Below, in pieces: positions 1 to 8,129 of a stretch of 25,823 nucleotides of DNA (position 1 is the first letter of the stretch; every line of letters begins with the position of its first letter). This DNA comes from Candidatus Aminicenantota bacterium (GTDB lineage: Bacteria > Acidobacteriota > Aminicenantia > UBA2199). The translations under genes were made by a program, and so were the position numbers. The DNA lies in the NCBI GenBank assembly GCA_024644125.1, contig JAHELQ010000007.1, forward strand, positions 3,550 through 29,372. The letters are read 5' to 3'. The notes under the pieces are model-generated. The model was not told the origin of the DNA, ran no database searches, and saw nothing but the letters and a program-made list of their open reading frames with translations.

Positions 1-1
1 G

Positions 2-409
2 GAACCGGAAAAAAGCGAAGTGGTTGCAAAACGCCCCAGAGTGTACAAGCGGCAGAAGTACCGCCCCTACCCCGGCCGCGAGGGCCAGTATTTGAAGATG
101 TTGTTGGATGAGCTTCACAAAGACGGGGTAACGGTTATCTTGTTGATCATTCCCGACCATTTCGGAACGTATCGCACCAATATCAATCGCAAGCGGTTCC
201 GCATGGATTTGCAGCGATTGAGCAAAGGAATGCCGAATGTGCATATCATGAATTACAATCATCCCAAAAAATTCCCCCTCCACAATGTCAAATTCTTCAT
301 CAACGGCGGCTGGAGCAGGACCAATTCCCACCTTTCCAGAACGGGCGCCAAAGTGTTCAACCTGATGTTCATCAAAGATTTGAAAAAACTCTTGAAAGCG
401 GAACAATGA
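2..409 (+). CDS. SGNH/GDSL-hydrolase-like protein, C-terminal part
   Basis: The reading frame is open to the left edge, so this is the last ~135 codons of a gene that begins outside the window. The visible part has a hydrophobic strand followed by a loop (VILLIIPDHFG) and, near the end, NSHLSRTGAKVF. That resembles the final block of SGNH hydrolases and DltD/AlgX-like proteins, where D-x-x-H-L-x-x-x-G-A carries the catalytic Asp and His. Here the His and the HL...GA context are present, but the Asp position reads Thr (T-N-S-H), so catalysis is uncertain. The nucleophile Ser block would lie upstream of the window. The next gene follows 32 bp later on the same strand and may be cotranscribed. 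The family call rests on one motif and is tentative; the gene itself is secure. Confidence 0.55.
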   Translation, partial: EPEKSEVVAKRPRVYKRQKYRPYPGREGQYLKMLLDELHKDGVTVILLIIPDHFGTYRTNINRKRFRMDLQRLSKGMPNVHIMNYNHPKKFPLHNVKFFINGGWSRTNSHLSRTGAKVFNLMFIKDLKKLLKAEQ

Positions 410-441
410 CAGGTAACCGCCGGTTATGATAAAATAGAGAT

Positions 442-2304
442 ATGCATAAGTATCAAAAAATTGTAAAAATTTTGCTGATTTGTATTACCCTCCTGACATT
501 CTTCCTGATATTCAGGGGAATCGTCCAGGACCAGACACCGGACAAAGCGTTGGTAGGCCCCGTAGACGCCGATGGGGTGGAGATGTCCCAGAGTCTTTAC
601 GATGAAGAGAACCGGAAAATCATCGAGTTGAGCTGCACCCATTCCAAACGCGCCGAAAAAGACAAACTGGAGATGCGGAACATCGACGCCAGGATATTGA
701 AAAAAGGGAAGATGAATAAAGATATCAGGATCACAGGGGACGAGGGATTCGCAGCCAACAATTTTCATGATTTTGAAATCCGCAAGAACGGCCGCATTAT
801 TTCCGAAGACTTTGAGATCAAGAGCGAAAAATTCTTCTTGAAAAGCAGGGCCAATCTCAAAAGCAAAATCAAAGTGGATTACCGCACCGCCACCCTCGAA
901 GGCACCGCCCGCAAAGGGATGGAATATTACGTCAAGCTGAACGTGATCAAGTTTTTTGACACATCCGGCAAATACATCAGGAACGACCGGGAACACCAGT
1001 ACAAAGCCGGCACACTGTGGTTCATAGAGAACGAACGGAAGCTGGTCATGCAAAAACAGGCGGGAATCAAGAGCGATCAATCGATACTCAACAGCGACTG
1101 GGTGGCGATGATATTTTACGACGACATGAAAACCATTCAAGAGGCGTCCGCGATCGGCAAGAGCTACCTATTGCTCGGAAATCCCGATAAGAATCAAAAC
1201 GACTACAAAGAGATCGATGCTGAAAACATCAAGAGTAATTACGATGAGAAGGGCCGTCTCTTGAATGTCGAGATCATGAAGAACGCGCAGGTCCAGATCG
1301 CCTCGGAGAAAAATAAAACCGCCATCCGCACCGATTATCTCAAGATACTGTTTGATCCTGAAACGGAAAAAGTGACCGAGATTCAGGTCCTCCAGCCGGG
1401 AGAGTTGCGTAACACCGGACAGACAGACTTCAATTTGTTGGCCGGCTCCATGACTCTTCAGTTTAAAGGCGGAGACATCGCGTTTTGCCTGGGTAAGGGC
1501 GATTGCCGTTTGAAACTGGAAGGATACGGTATCGAAGCGGATGAGATACGTTACAATGTGGAGAAAAAAACCGTCGCCATCAAAGGCGAGAATTCCTCGG
1601 TGGCCCACAAAAATAATTTGTTCCGTTCATCGGAATTTACGGTTTTGTCGGAAAAAAAGATATTGCTCTCCGATTCGGGGGTCGATTCCACCATCAGCCT
1701 GGGCAGCGGCAATGTGATATTCTCCGACGGGTCCATCTTCATCAATGCTGGCAAGATTAATTTTTCGAGCACGCAGGAGACCTTCAATTACGAGAAAAGC
1801 ATCCACCTCACCCAGGACAACACAACACTTTCCGCTGAAAAATTGCTGATCAAAAAAAACAATGATATCGTGGCCACCGGCGATGTGTCGATGGCATTCC
1901 GCTCCGACAAAAAAAACAATGAGGACGAGGTGAGCTTGAAAGGGCAAAAGGTGGTTTTTGATTCCAAAAAACGCCGCATCGTTATCGAAACCTCCGCCGC
2001 TATCCAGGGAAAAGGGGCGATCCTGAAGGCCGACAACCTGACGCTTCAATTCAGCAAAGAGAGCAAACTCCAGACCATAACCGGCAACAAGGATATCCAG
2101 TTCATCAAGGACGACATCATAGGCAGTTCGGAAAAAGTCAATTGGAAATTTCAGCAAGAAATCATCGAGTTTAACGAATCGGCCAATCTCGTAAGGGGAG
2201 ACCGCGGTAACTCCAAAGGAGACAAATTGGAGTTCGATCTCAAGAGCAATAAAGTATTGGTCCATTCGGACGACACCAAACGGACTGAAACCATTCTCGA
2301 TTAA
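442..2304 (+). CDS. LptC/OstA (LptA)-like LPS transport protein, 620 aa
   Basis: The protein starts with a short basic stretch and one membrane segment (about residues 8-27, KILLICITLLTFFLIFRG), so it is probably anchored in the inner membrane with a periplasmic body. Residues ~45-250 look like LptC: many short beta strands and a pattern of 'D.e...I..a'. The remaining ~350 residues look like repeated OstA/LptA beta-jellyroll units (phrases such as 'SAEKLLIKKNNDIVATGDV' and 'KADNLTLQFSKESK'). Known LptC is ~190 aa and LptA ~180 aa, so this is a large or fused version. LptC and LptA hand lipopolysaccharide from the LptBFG transporter to LptD at the outer membrane. The ATG at 442 has only a weak upstream purine run. 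The stop overlaps the convergent PLP-enzyme gene by 4 bp. The family assignment is by pattern; the exact split of domains is inferred. Confidence 0.7.
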   Translation: MHKYQKIVKILLICITLLTFFLIFRGIVQDQTPDKALVGPVDADGVEMSQSLYDEENRKIIELSCTHSKRAEKDKLEMRNIDARILKKGKMNKDIRITGDEGFAANNFHDFEIRKNGRIISEDFEIKSEKFFLKSRANLKSKIKVDYRTATLEGTARKGMEYYVKLNVIKFFDTSGKYIRNDREHQYKAGTLWFIENERKLVMQKQAGIKSDQSILNSDWVAMIFYDDMKTIQEASAIGKSYLLLGNPDKNQNDYKEIDAENIKSNYDEKGRLLNVEIMKNAQVQIASEKNKTAIRTDYLKILFDPETEKVTEIQVLQPGELRNTGQTDFNLLAGSMTLQFKGGDIAFCLGKGDCRLKLEGYGIEADEIRYNVEKKTVAIKGENSSVAHKNNLFRSSEFTVLSEKKILLSDSGVDSTISLGSGNVIFSDGSIFINAGKINFSSTQETFNYEKSIHLTQDNTTLSAEKLLIKKNNDIVATGDVSMAFRSDKKNNEDEVSLKGQKVVFDSKKRRIVIETSAAIQGKGAILKADNLTLQFSKESKLQTITGNKDIQFIKDDIIGSSEKVNWKFQQEIIEFNESANLVRGDRGNSKGDKLEFDLKSNKVLVHSDDTKRTETILD

Positions 2305-3398
2305 CCGCCTGCCAGGAGTTTCACGATCTTTCCGGCGGCTTTGAGGCCATGCCCGGTAAATAACGATACAACCGGAGGTTGGAGATCTGTCTTCCCGGCC
2401 AATTGGGAAATCGCCGCGCACACAACCGCCGATGTGGGCTCGATATAAAATCCCTGCGACACCATCTCCTTTAGGCTGCGCAGAATCTCATCCTCGCTGA
2501 CTGTCACGAAAAATCCTTCGCTGTCCCGCACCGCGTCGATAATCTCCTGTCCCCGCACCGGTTGGGCAACCGCGATTCCTTCTGCGATGGTAGCGGAAAA
2601 ATTCGCGCCTGTCCCCAGCGCCAAAGGAGCGCACGCTGCCGCCTGAACAGCCACCAATTTGGGGATACGATCGATAATTCCCGCGTTCATCAATTCGATG
2701 AAACCGATATAGGCCCCAAGAAGCAACGTACCGTTTCCAACCGGCGCAACGAGGGTGCCCGGACTTTCCCAGCCCAATTGTTCGCACACTTCAAATGCGA
2801 AGGTTTTTGTCCCGTGGAAAAACCATGGGTTCCAGGTATGGCTGGCGTAGTAGGTATGAGTCGCGGCTTCCAACGCCGTGGCAGCGGTATCTTCGCGGGT
2901 GCCTGGGACACAGGTCAATCGAGCGCCGTAACCGGTCACCTGGTGGCATTTGCTTTCGCTTGTGTTGTCGGGAACAAAAATGTCGCAATCGATTCCGGCC
3001 ATAGCGCAATACCCGGCAACCGCGGAACCGGCGTTTCCAGATGAATCCTCCACCACCCGCCGGATTCCCAGCTCCTTGATCTTGCTGACCAAAACCGACG
3101 CCCCCCGGTCCTTGAACGATCCACTGGGAAACAGATGATCCAGCTTGAACAAAACCGGAATTCCAGCGATCTCCACTTCCTTGATGGGAGTGAAGCCTTC
3201 GTTGAAGGAGACGATGCTAGCGTCGTCGTCAATGGGAATAGCATCCCTGTAGCGCCACATCGAGGGCATCCGGGCTTCGATCTTCGCGATATCGAACCGC
3301 GGTTGGAAGTCAAGATCGAGCAACGAGCCGCACTCGCACCGCCAACGAGGTTCGCTAGTTTTGTATGTATTGCGACATGTTTTGCATACCAACATCAT
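2301..3398 (-). CDS. Threonine synthase-like PLP-dependent enzyme, 365 aa
   Basis: This is a fold-type II PLP enzyme of the threonine synthase family (O-phosphohomoserine to threonine). An N-terminal zinc-ribbon-like segment has Cys5, Cys8, Cys21 and Cys23. The PLP lysine is Lys96 in PSGSFKDRG, followed by the SSGNAG cofactor loop and a glycine-rich phosphate-binding PVGNGTLLLG. I chose the ATG at 3398 because GGGGGA lies 4-5 nt upstream. An earlier in-frame ATG at 3431 falls inside a terminator hairpin and would add 11 unlikely residues. The zinc-ribbon form is common in class II-like and paralogous threonine synthases, so another substrate (for example in a beta-elimination or replacement reaction) is possible. 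No homoserine-pathway gene is next to it, and it sits downstream of a terminated peptidase gene. Its 3' end overlaps the convergent LptC/OstA gene by 4 bp. Confidence 0.8.
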   Translation of the reverse strand: MMLVCKTCRNTYKTSEPRWRCECGSLLDLDFQPRFDIAKIEARMPSMWRYRDAIPIDDDASIVSFNEGFTPIKEVEIAGIPVLFKLDHLFPSGSFKDRGASVLVSKIKELGIRRVVEDSSGNAGSAVAGYCAMAGIDCDIFVPDNTSESKCHQVTGYGARLTCVPGTREDTAATALEAATHTYYASHTWNPWFFHGTKTFAFEVCEQLGWESPGTLVAPVGNGTLLLGAYIGFIELMNAGIIDRIPKLVAVQAAACAPLALGTGANFSATIAEGIAVAQPVRGQEIIDAVRDSEGFFVTVSEDEILRSLKEMVSQGFYIEPTSAVVCAAISQLAGKTDLQPPVVSLFTGHGLKAAGKIVKLLAGG

Positions 3399-3414
3399 TC
3401 TATCCCCCGCTTCT

Positions 3415-3441
3415 AAAAAAAGGGGCGGCATCGACCGCCCC
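3415..3441 (-). terminator. Rho-independent terminator after the S9 peptidase gene
   Basis: Read on the minus strand, GGGGCGG and CCGCCCC form a 7-bp GC stem with a 6-base loop, followed immediately by seven T. It begins 24 bp after the peptidase stop codon and 17 bp before the threonine-synthase-like start. It therefore separates the two minus-strand genes into different transcripts. Confidence 0.88.
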
Positions 3442-3464
3442 GGTTTTATGTAATCAGTATTTAT

Positions 3465-5504
3465 CTAGTTCTTCAACCACTGGTCCAGCCACCCGATGAC
3501 GGTGTCGTGCCAGAGGATGCTGTTATGTGGTTTCAATACCCAGTGATTCTCATCTGGGAAATAAAGGAGTTTACTGGGAATGCCTTTGCGTTGCAGCGCG
3601 GTGAATGTGGAGAAGCCCTGAGTCTCGACCACCCTGAAGTCCTGGGCGCCATGGACCACCAACATCGGCGTCTTCCAGTTTTTCACGAAATCGACGGGAT
3701 TGTGTTTGTTGTAGCCGGCGGGATTGTCCCAGGGGGTTCCGCCGTGTTCCCATTCGGGGAACCATAACTCTTCGGTGTCAAAGTAGGCTATACGTTCGTC
3801 CAGGTTGCCGTCGTGGTTGATCAAACAACGGAACCGATCGGACCAATTGCCGGCGATCCAGTTGATCATGTAGCCGCCGTAGGATGCGCCCAACGCGCCT
3901 ACTCTGTCGCCGTCCAGCCATGGATATTTTTCCAGGGCTGCGGCCAACCCTTTCTGGAGATCTTCAAGCGGTTTTCCGCCCCAGTCGCCGCTGATGGAAT
4001 CGGTAAACGCCTGACCATAACCGGTGGAGCCGTGAAAATCGATCATGACTGCGCCATATCCGGCTCCGCAGTAGGGCTGGGGATTCCAGCGGTAATGAAA
4101 ATCGTTACCGAAGGAGCCCTGCGGTCCGCCATGGATCAAGAACGCCACCGGATATTTATTAGTGGAATCGAAATCCGCCGGTTTGACCACATAGCCGTAC
4201 ACGGTTTCGTCATTCCAGCCTTTGAAGGTAAATTGCTCGTAATCCCCCATCCGGGCGGCGGCGATTTTATCTTTGTTGATGTCTGTGATCTTCGTCATCC
4301 GCTTCCCTTTGGTATCGATGGAATACAATTCCACAGGCGATTTCAGGTTGTCGAGTCCAAAATAGATGCGGTTTTTATAAATGGAAGGACCGCGGACAGT
4401 ACCACCGTTGACCAGGATATCCACTTTTCCGGTTTTCACCTGGATGGCGAACAACGCTCCCTGCCCTAAATGGCCGGCGTCAGCATAAATATAACGGTCT
4501 TTGGGTCCCCAGAAAAACGAACCGGGCGAACGGTCCCAATCTTTTGCCAGCTCGCGTTCGGCGCCGGTTTTGAGATCTCTGAGCATGATGCGGAAACGGT
4601 CGGCTTCGAAGCCGGGCCTCGACATTGCAAGGTAGGCGAGAGTTTTACCGTCGTTGGAAAATACCGGCATCGTGTCCCAGGCCTCGTTCTGCTCGGTCAA
4701 ACATTTAGGCGCGGCGGATCCGTCTACCGGAGCGATGAACAAATCGTTGTTGGTGGACCATGCGTCGGCCTTGCCGCTGTTGGCGGCGGTGAACACAATA
4801 GCTTTTCCGCAAGGAGAAAACACAAATTCTTCGCTGCCGCCGAACGGTTTGGTTGGGCTATCGGCGTTCATATCCTTCATTACATCTACTGGAGTTCCGC
4901 CGGTAACGTCCATCACAAAGACGTGGGAGCGCCGTCCGTCAGACCAGGTATCCCAATGGCGGAAAAAAAGATTTTCATAAATTCTGCCGCTGGCTTTGCG
5001 GGCTGCCACATCGTCGAGTTTCTTTTTGGTCTCGGCGATTCCCATTCCGGGGAATACTTCGATGGAAAACGCCAGCTTATTGCCGTCGCGGGACATAATC
5101 AGATTACCGACATCCAGGGGGAGATCGGTTACCTGCTGTGCTTCGCCGCCTTTTACAGGTATATTCCATACCTGGGAAGAACCGGAACGGGTAGATAGGA
5201 AATAGACGAACTGCCCGTCCGCCGACCACAACGGATTAAAATCTCCCGCCGGATCTTTGGTGAGTTGGCGGAGTCCCTTGCCGTCAGTCCCCACAATCCA
5301 TAGATCGGTCCGGCCTTTGTTGGCCTCGAGGTCAGTCTTCCTGACCTGGAATACGATCAGTTTCCCATCCGGGGATACTTGTTGCCCGGAAATCCGGTCC
5401 ATACCCAATAGGTCGTGTACCGAAAAAGGATGGCTATCTGCAGCGAACGCCGCATTCCCGGAGAGAAAAATCATGGAAAGTACTAAAAATAATATATTAC
5501 GCAT
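3465..5504 (-). CDS. Secreted S9-family (prolyl oligopeptidase-type) peptidase, 679 aa
   Basis: The N-terminus is a signal peptide (MRNILFLVLSMIFLSG...AFA, cut near residue 21), so the enzyme is exported to the periplasm or beyond. Residues ~30-410 form a WD40-like beta-propeller built from repeats of 'S.DGK.l.f' (e.g. QQVSPDGKLIVF, PLWSADGQFVYF). Residues ~430-679 are the alpha/beta-hydrolase domain. The catalytic triad is Ser541 in GASYGGY, Asp622 in HGAQDFRV and His654 in DENHWV. This matches dipeptidyl-aminopeptidase/acylaminoacyl-peptidase relatives that trim short peptides. The ATG at 5504 is preceded by AGGAGG. A consensus promoter lies upstream and a strong terminator follows, so it is monocistronic. 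Length is typical. Exact peptide specificity cannot be read from sequence. Confidence 0.92.
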   Translation of the reverse strand: MRNILFLVLSMIFLSGNAAFAADSHPFSVHDLLGMDRISGQQVSPDGKLIVFQVRKTDLEANKGRTDLWIVGTDGKGLRQLTKDPAGDFNPLWSADGQFVYFLSTRSGSSQVWNIPVKGGEAQQVTDLPLDVGNLIMSRDGNKLAFSIEVFPGMGIAETKKKLDDVAARKASGRIYENLFFRHWDTWSDGRRSHVFVMDVTGGTPVDVMKDMNADSPTKPFGGSEEFVFSPCGKAIVFTAANSGKADAWSTNNDLFIAPVDGSAAPKCLTEQNEAWDTMPVFSNDGKTLAYLAMSRPGFEADRFRIMLRDLKTGAERELAKDWDRSPGSFFWGPKDRYIYADAGHLGQGALFAIQVKTGKVDILVNGGTVRGPSIYKNRIYFGLDNLKSPVELYSIDTKGKRMTKITDINKDKIAAARMGDYEQFTFKGWNDETVYGYVVKPADFDSTNKYPVAFLIHGGPQGSFGNDFHYRWNPQPYCGAGYGAVMIDFHGSTGYGQAFTDSISGDWGGKPLEDLQKGLAAALEKYPWLDGDRVGALGASYGGYMINWIAGNWSDRFRCLINHDGNLDERIAYFDTEELWFPEWEHGGTPWDNPAGYNKHNPVDFVKNWKTPMLVVHGAQDFRVVETQGFSTFTALQRKGIPSKLLYFPDENHWVLKPHNSILWHDTVIGWLDQWLKN

Positions 5505-5558
5505 TCAATCCTCCTGGATAATTATTTTCTCTATCGAACCTTATCCTGCTCAAAAAAA

Positions 5559-5587
5559 ATTCTACTGCAAACAATTTCACCTGTCAA
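5559..5587 (-). promoter_or_regulatory. Sigma-70-type promoter for the S9 peptidase
   Basis: On the minus strand TTGACA (5587-5582) is separated by exactly 17 bp from TAGAAT (5564-5559). Transcription would start near 5552, about 48 nt before the ATG. Confidence 0.75.
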
Positions 5588-5661
5588 TATAAACACCGTG
5601 CCCGGTGTGTAACGATTCGGTCATTAAACTGTAAGTTTTTGGTTTGGACATTTTTAATGGC

Positions 5662-5690
5662 TTGAAATTTTTTTAAAATTATGACATATT
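5662..5690 (+). promoter_or_regulatory. Probable promoter for the SpoIIE-type phosphatase
   Basis: TTGAAA (5662-5667), a 17-bp T-rich spacer and CATATT (5685-5690) precede the gene by about 22 bp. The resulting leader would be very short but still includes AGGAGG at 5702-5707. Confidence 0.5.
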
Positions 5691-5712
5691 AAGGCATTGC
5701 CAGGAGGTGATC

Positions 5713-6711
5713 GTGATATCGAATGGATGTGGACATTGCGATGATGTCGAGTCTGTAAAACAATTTCTTCAAATATTGAAAAAAAGGGTGAAGTGTATCA
5801 ATCCCTCACCGGGCGAAATTCCGGGATTAGAAAAGATCGATATCTACGGCGAATCGTTGCCTAAAAACCATACAATCGGCGGCGATCACATTATTTATAT
5901 CAATTTCTCCAACCGGTACGACCTGGACGCCAGGATCCATAAAATTGAAGAGGATTGGAAAATGGATATCGAAGGCTTCTCGCCTGAAGAAATCGCCAGC
6001 AACCGGTTCATTCAAAAAAAAGCGGAAGAGAAGAATCGGACCATCCAGCAGTTGATCCTCAATAAAACCAAGGCCGGAGTATTGGTGGCGGATGTCAAAG
6101 GGCATGACGAGAGCGCGGCCTTCATCGCGGGCATGCTTCATCAATCCTTCCTGACCGGTTCACTGTACGAATTGTCGATGTTCGGAAACATCACCACGCA
6201 CCTGTTTGAAATCATCAACACCAGATTCTATAATTCTTCCAGTATCGACGACTTCCTCACAATGATTTACGGAGAAATCTCCGAAGGGGGAAACTTCAAA
6301 TTCATCACCGCCGGCCATCCCAAACCGGTCGTATTCTCCAACGCGTATAACAGGTTGGTGGATATCCATCCGGAGTTCATCGCCACTTACCCGCCCATTG
6401 GCATGATGCCGTCGGAGGATGACATCGATATCACCCAGACTCACAGTAACCTTGGTTACAAACAAGGTTACAAAGTCCATGAGATCAATCTGATGGGAAG
6501 AGGGGATATTTTGCTGCTCTACACAGACGGGCTTATGGATCATAGCGATCCTGCCGGCAACATGTTTTTCCCCAGGAAACTGGAAGAGGTGTTGAAAAAA
6601 AACAAAAATCTCGGCAGCCACCAAATTTGCGGAGCATTGCGCGCGGAATTGGAGGCGTTCAATACGGAGCAGGAAGACGATATCACCTACATCGTCATCA
6701 AGAAGGCATAA
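5713..6711 (+). CDS. SpoIIE/RsbU-type PP2C serine phosphatase, 332 aa
   Basis: Residues ~115-332 have the marks of the SpoIIE branch of PP2C phosphatases. These are the metal Asp127 in VADVKGHDESAA, FITAGHPKPV, the metal Asp272 in LLLYTDGLMD, and the closing pair of Asp in EDDITYIVI. Such enzymes dephosphorylate anti-sigma-factor antagonists (STAS proteins) or related switch proteins. The N-terminal ~110 residues carry a CGHC pair (NGCGHCDD) and no sensor domain I recognise, and no membrane segment is seen. The GTG at 5713 is chosen because AGGAGG ends 5 nt before it; the in-frame GTG at 5707 overlaps that ribosome site. No STAS or anti-sigma partner is adjacent, so the target is unknown. Its 3' end overlaps a convergent small gene by 14 bp. 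Confidence 0.85.
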   Translation: MISNGCGHCDDVESVKQFLQILKKRVKCINPSPGEIPGLEKIDIYGESLPKNHTIGGDHIIYINFSNRYDLDARIHKIEEDWKMDIEGFSPEEIASNRFIQKKAEEKNRTIQQLILNKTKAGVLVADVKGHDESAAFIAGMLHQSFLTGSLYELSMFGNITTHLFEIINTRFYNSSSIDDFLTMIYGEISEGGNFKFITAGHPKPVVFSNAYNRLVDIHPEFIATYPPIGMMPSEDDIDITQTHSNLGYKQGYKVHEINLMGRGDILLLYTDGLMDHSDPAGNMFFPRKLEEVLKKNKNLGSHQICGALRAELEAFNTEQEDDITYIVIKKA

Positions 6712-6991
6712 TACCCGCCAATCGTTTCTCAAACTCGTCCTTCCGCTCCCATTTACCGGTAAGGGGGAAGAGCGCCTCGATGGATAGATCGCCGATGATT
6801 CCTTTGATATGAACGCCGCCGGCAGTAACGATTTTGAAAAAAGGCCTGGTAAAGTCAGGAAAGAACTGCAATTTACCGCCTTCGGCCAATGTGTACATCA
6901 ATTGGCGGGAAAACCCATCGTCGAACCAATACTCGAAAATCATACTGCCGTCGAAGCAATCTTCTTTTTTTTGAATGTCAATGACGCGCAT
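6698..6991 (-). CDS. Conserved-looking 97-aa protein of unknown function, last gene of the V4R/desulfurase run
   Basis: I do not recognise the family. The protein is compact and soluble, rich in aromatic residues and Asp/Glu (EYWFDDGF, FFPDFTRPFF), with no Cys cluster beyond one Cys. The ATG at 6991 has AGGGAG 8 nt upstream, and the start lies 14 bp inside the preceding cysteine-desulfurase-family gene, which suggests translational coupling. A TTG six bases earlier is a less likely start. Because it is tied to the desulfurase it may accept or regulate its product, but that is inference from position only. The end overlaps the convergent SpoIIE-type gene. Confidence 0.72.
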   Translation of the reverse strand: MRVIDIQKKEDCFDGSMIFEYWFDDGFSRQLMYTLAEGGKLQFFPDFTRPFFKIVTAGGVHIKGIIGDLSIEALFPLTGKWERKDEFEKRLAGIMPS

Positions 6992-8129
6992 ACACAATTC
7001 TCCCTACGGCGTCCAGCACGGTATCAAGCTCATCGAACGTAGTGAACCGCGATAGACTGAACCGGATGTTCCCGTCGGGCGCGGTCCCAATGAAGCGATG
7101 GATTAGCGGCGCGCAATGAAGACCAGTTCGACAGACAATGTTGAAGTTCTTTTCGAGAATATACCCCACATCGGAAATATCCCAGCCGGGAAGGCTGAAT
7201 GCAACAATCGGCACGCGCAATCCAGGTACCGCAACTACAGCGGCGCCCAGATTGGAGAGCTCCGCTTCCAAACGATGCGCCATCTCATCCATCTCCCGCA
7301 AAGGGGGAGGGTATTCCTGCTGCCAGCGCAGCGCATACTGAAGCCCGGCGAAAAGAGGCGTCGCCGGCGTCCCGGCTTCCAATTTGAGCGGCAATTGCGG
7401 GGGCATTTCCCGTAGATCACTGCGAATCCCGCTTCCCCCCACCAGAAGAGGTGCTAGTTCAATCCCTTCCCTGATCGCCAGACCGCCTGTCCCCTGAGGG
7501 CCGAGCAAATATTTGTGGCCGGTGAAGACCAGGATATCCGCCCCGGTGTGTTCCATTTCAATATCCAACAAACCCATTGTCTGGGAGGCGTCAAGTATGG
7601 TGATGGCCCCATGCCGGCGGGCAAATCCGAGAAGTTCTTCCGCTGGATTTACGGCGCCGGTGACATTTGAGGCGTGAGTCAGGATTGCCAGTCCGGGTTT
7701 GAGAGTTGCGACCGTGTCTTCCCATTCCCGCCGCGACACGCGGCCGGCATCATCGCATCCCACTATGTGAAGGCTCGCCTCATGCTTGTTTTCAAGTTTG
7801 TACAGCGGCCGTAACACCGAATTATGCTCGGCGGCGCTAGCGACAATGACGGAGTTGGGTCTATGCGCTCCCATTATCGCCACATTCAGCGCCTCAGTGG
7901 CGTTTTTTGTCAGCACGACCCGTTCTGGTGTGCCAAAATGCAAGAGCGTGGCGATATCTTGACGGCAAAGATCGAGCGCATCCTCTCCTCCGGCGGACGA
8001 GCGACCGGATTCCACCGGCAACTGGTCCAACCGGCGTGCCACAACCTCCGACAAGCCTGTCGCCCCTGGATAAGCTGTGGCCGCGTTATTCAGATATATC
8101 GGAGGACGGCCGTCACCCACCGTACTCAT
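6978..8129 (-). CDS. Cysteine desulfurase-family PLP enzyme (class V aminotransferase), 383 aa
   Basis: This is a full-length class V aminotransferase of the cysteine desulfurase group. Visible features are YLNNAAT at the N-terminus, His102 in SAAEHNS (stacks on PLP), Asp180 and Gln183 in LDASQTMG, the PLP lysine Lys206 in FTGHKYLLGPQG, and the persulfide cysteine Cys339 in RTGLHCAP. Active enzymes take sulfur from cysteine and pass it as persulfide to an acceptor. The RTGLHCAP form and overall length fit the stand-alone 'cysteine desulfurase family protein' type rather than IscS with an IscU partner. No iscU, sufE or sufBCD gene is in the window. The start overlaps the upstream V4R-like gene by 17 bp and the stop overlaps the 97-aa gene by 14 bp, a strongly coupled arrangement. 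The substrate may differ from free cysteine. Confidence 0.88.
   Translation of the reverse strand: MSTVGDGRPPIYLNNAATAYPGATGLSEVVARRLDQLPVESGRSSAGGEDALDLCRQDIATLLHFGTPERVVLTKNATEALNVAIMGAHRPNSVIVASAAEHNSVLRPLYKLENKHEASLHIVGCDDAGRVSRREWEDTVATLKPGLAILTHASNVTGAVNPAEELLGFARRHGAITILDASQTMGLLDIEMEHTGADILVFTGHKYLLGPQGTGGLAIREGIELAPLLVGGSGIRSDLREMPPQLPLKLEAGTPATPLFAGLQYALRWQQEYPPPLREMDEMAHRLEAELSNLGAAVVAVPGLRVPIVAFSLPGWDISDVGYILEKNFNIVCRTGLHCAPLIHRFIGTAPDGNIRFSLSRFTTFDELDTVLDAVGRIVYARH

Noticed and set aside
413..427. Small hairpin TAACC-GCC-GGTTA between the first two genes
   Set aside because: Only five pairs with no T run; too weak to call a terminator.
424..1140. Long minus-strand open frame (238 codons) across the LptC/OstA gene
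   Set aside because: Antisense shadow: low-complexity Phe/Val/His-rich translation, no ribosome site, and the plus-strand frame has clear domain structure.
3399..3431. Earlier ATG for the threonine-synthase-like gene
   Set aside because: It lies within the terminator hairpin of the upstream gene and lacks a ribosome site; ATG 3398 has GGGGGA.
3813..5198. Two long plus-strand open frames opposite the S9 peptidase
   Set aside because: The minus strand holds a complete peptidase with signal peptide and triad; the opposite frames show no motif and no ribosome sites.
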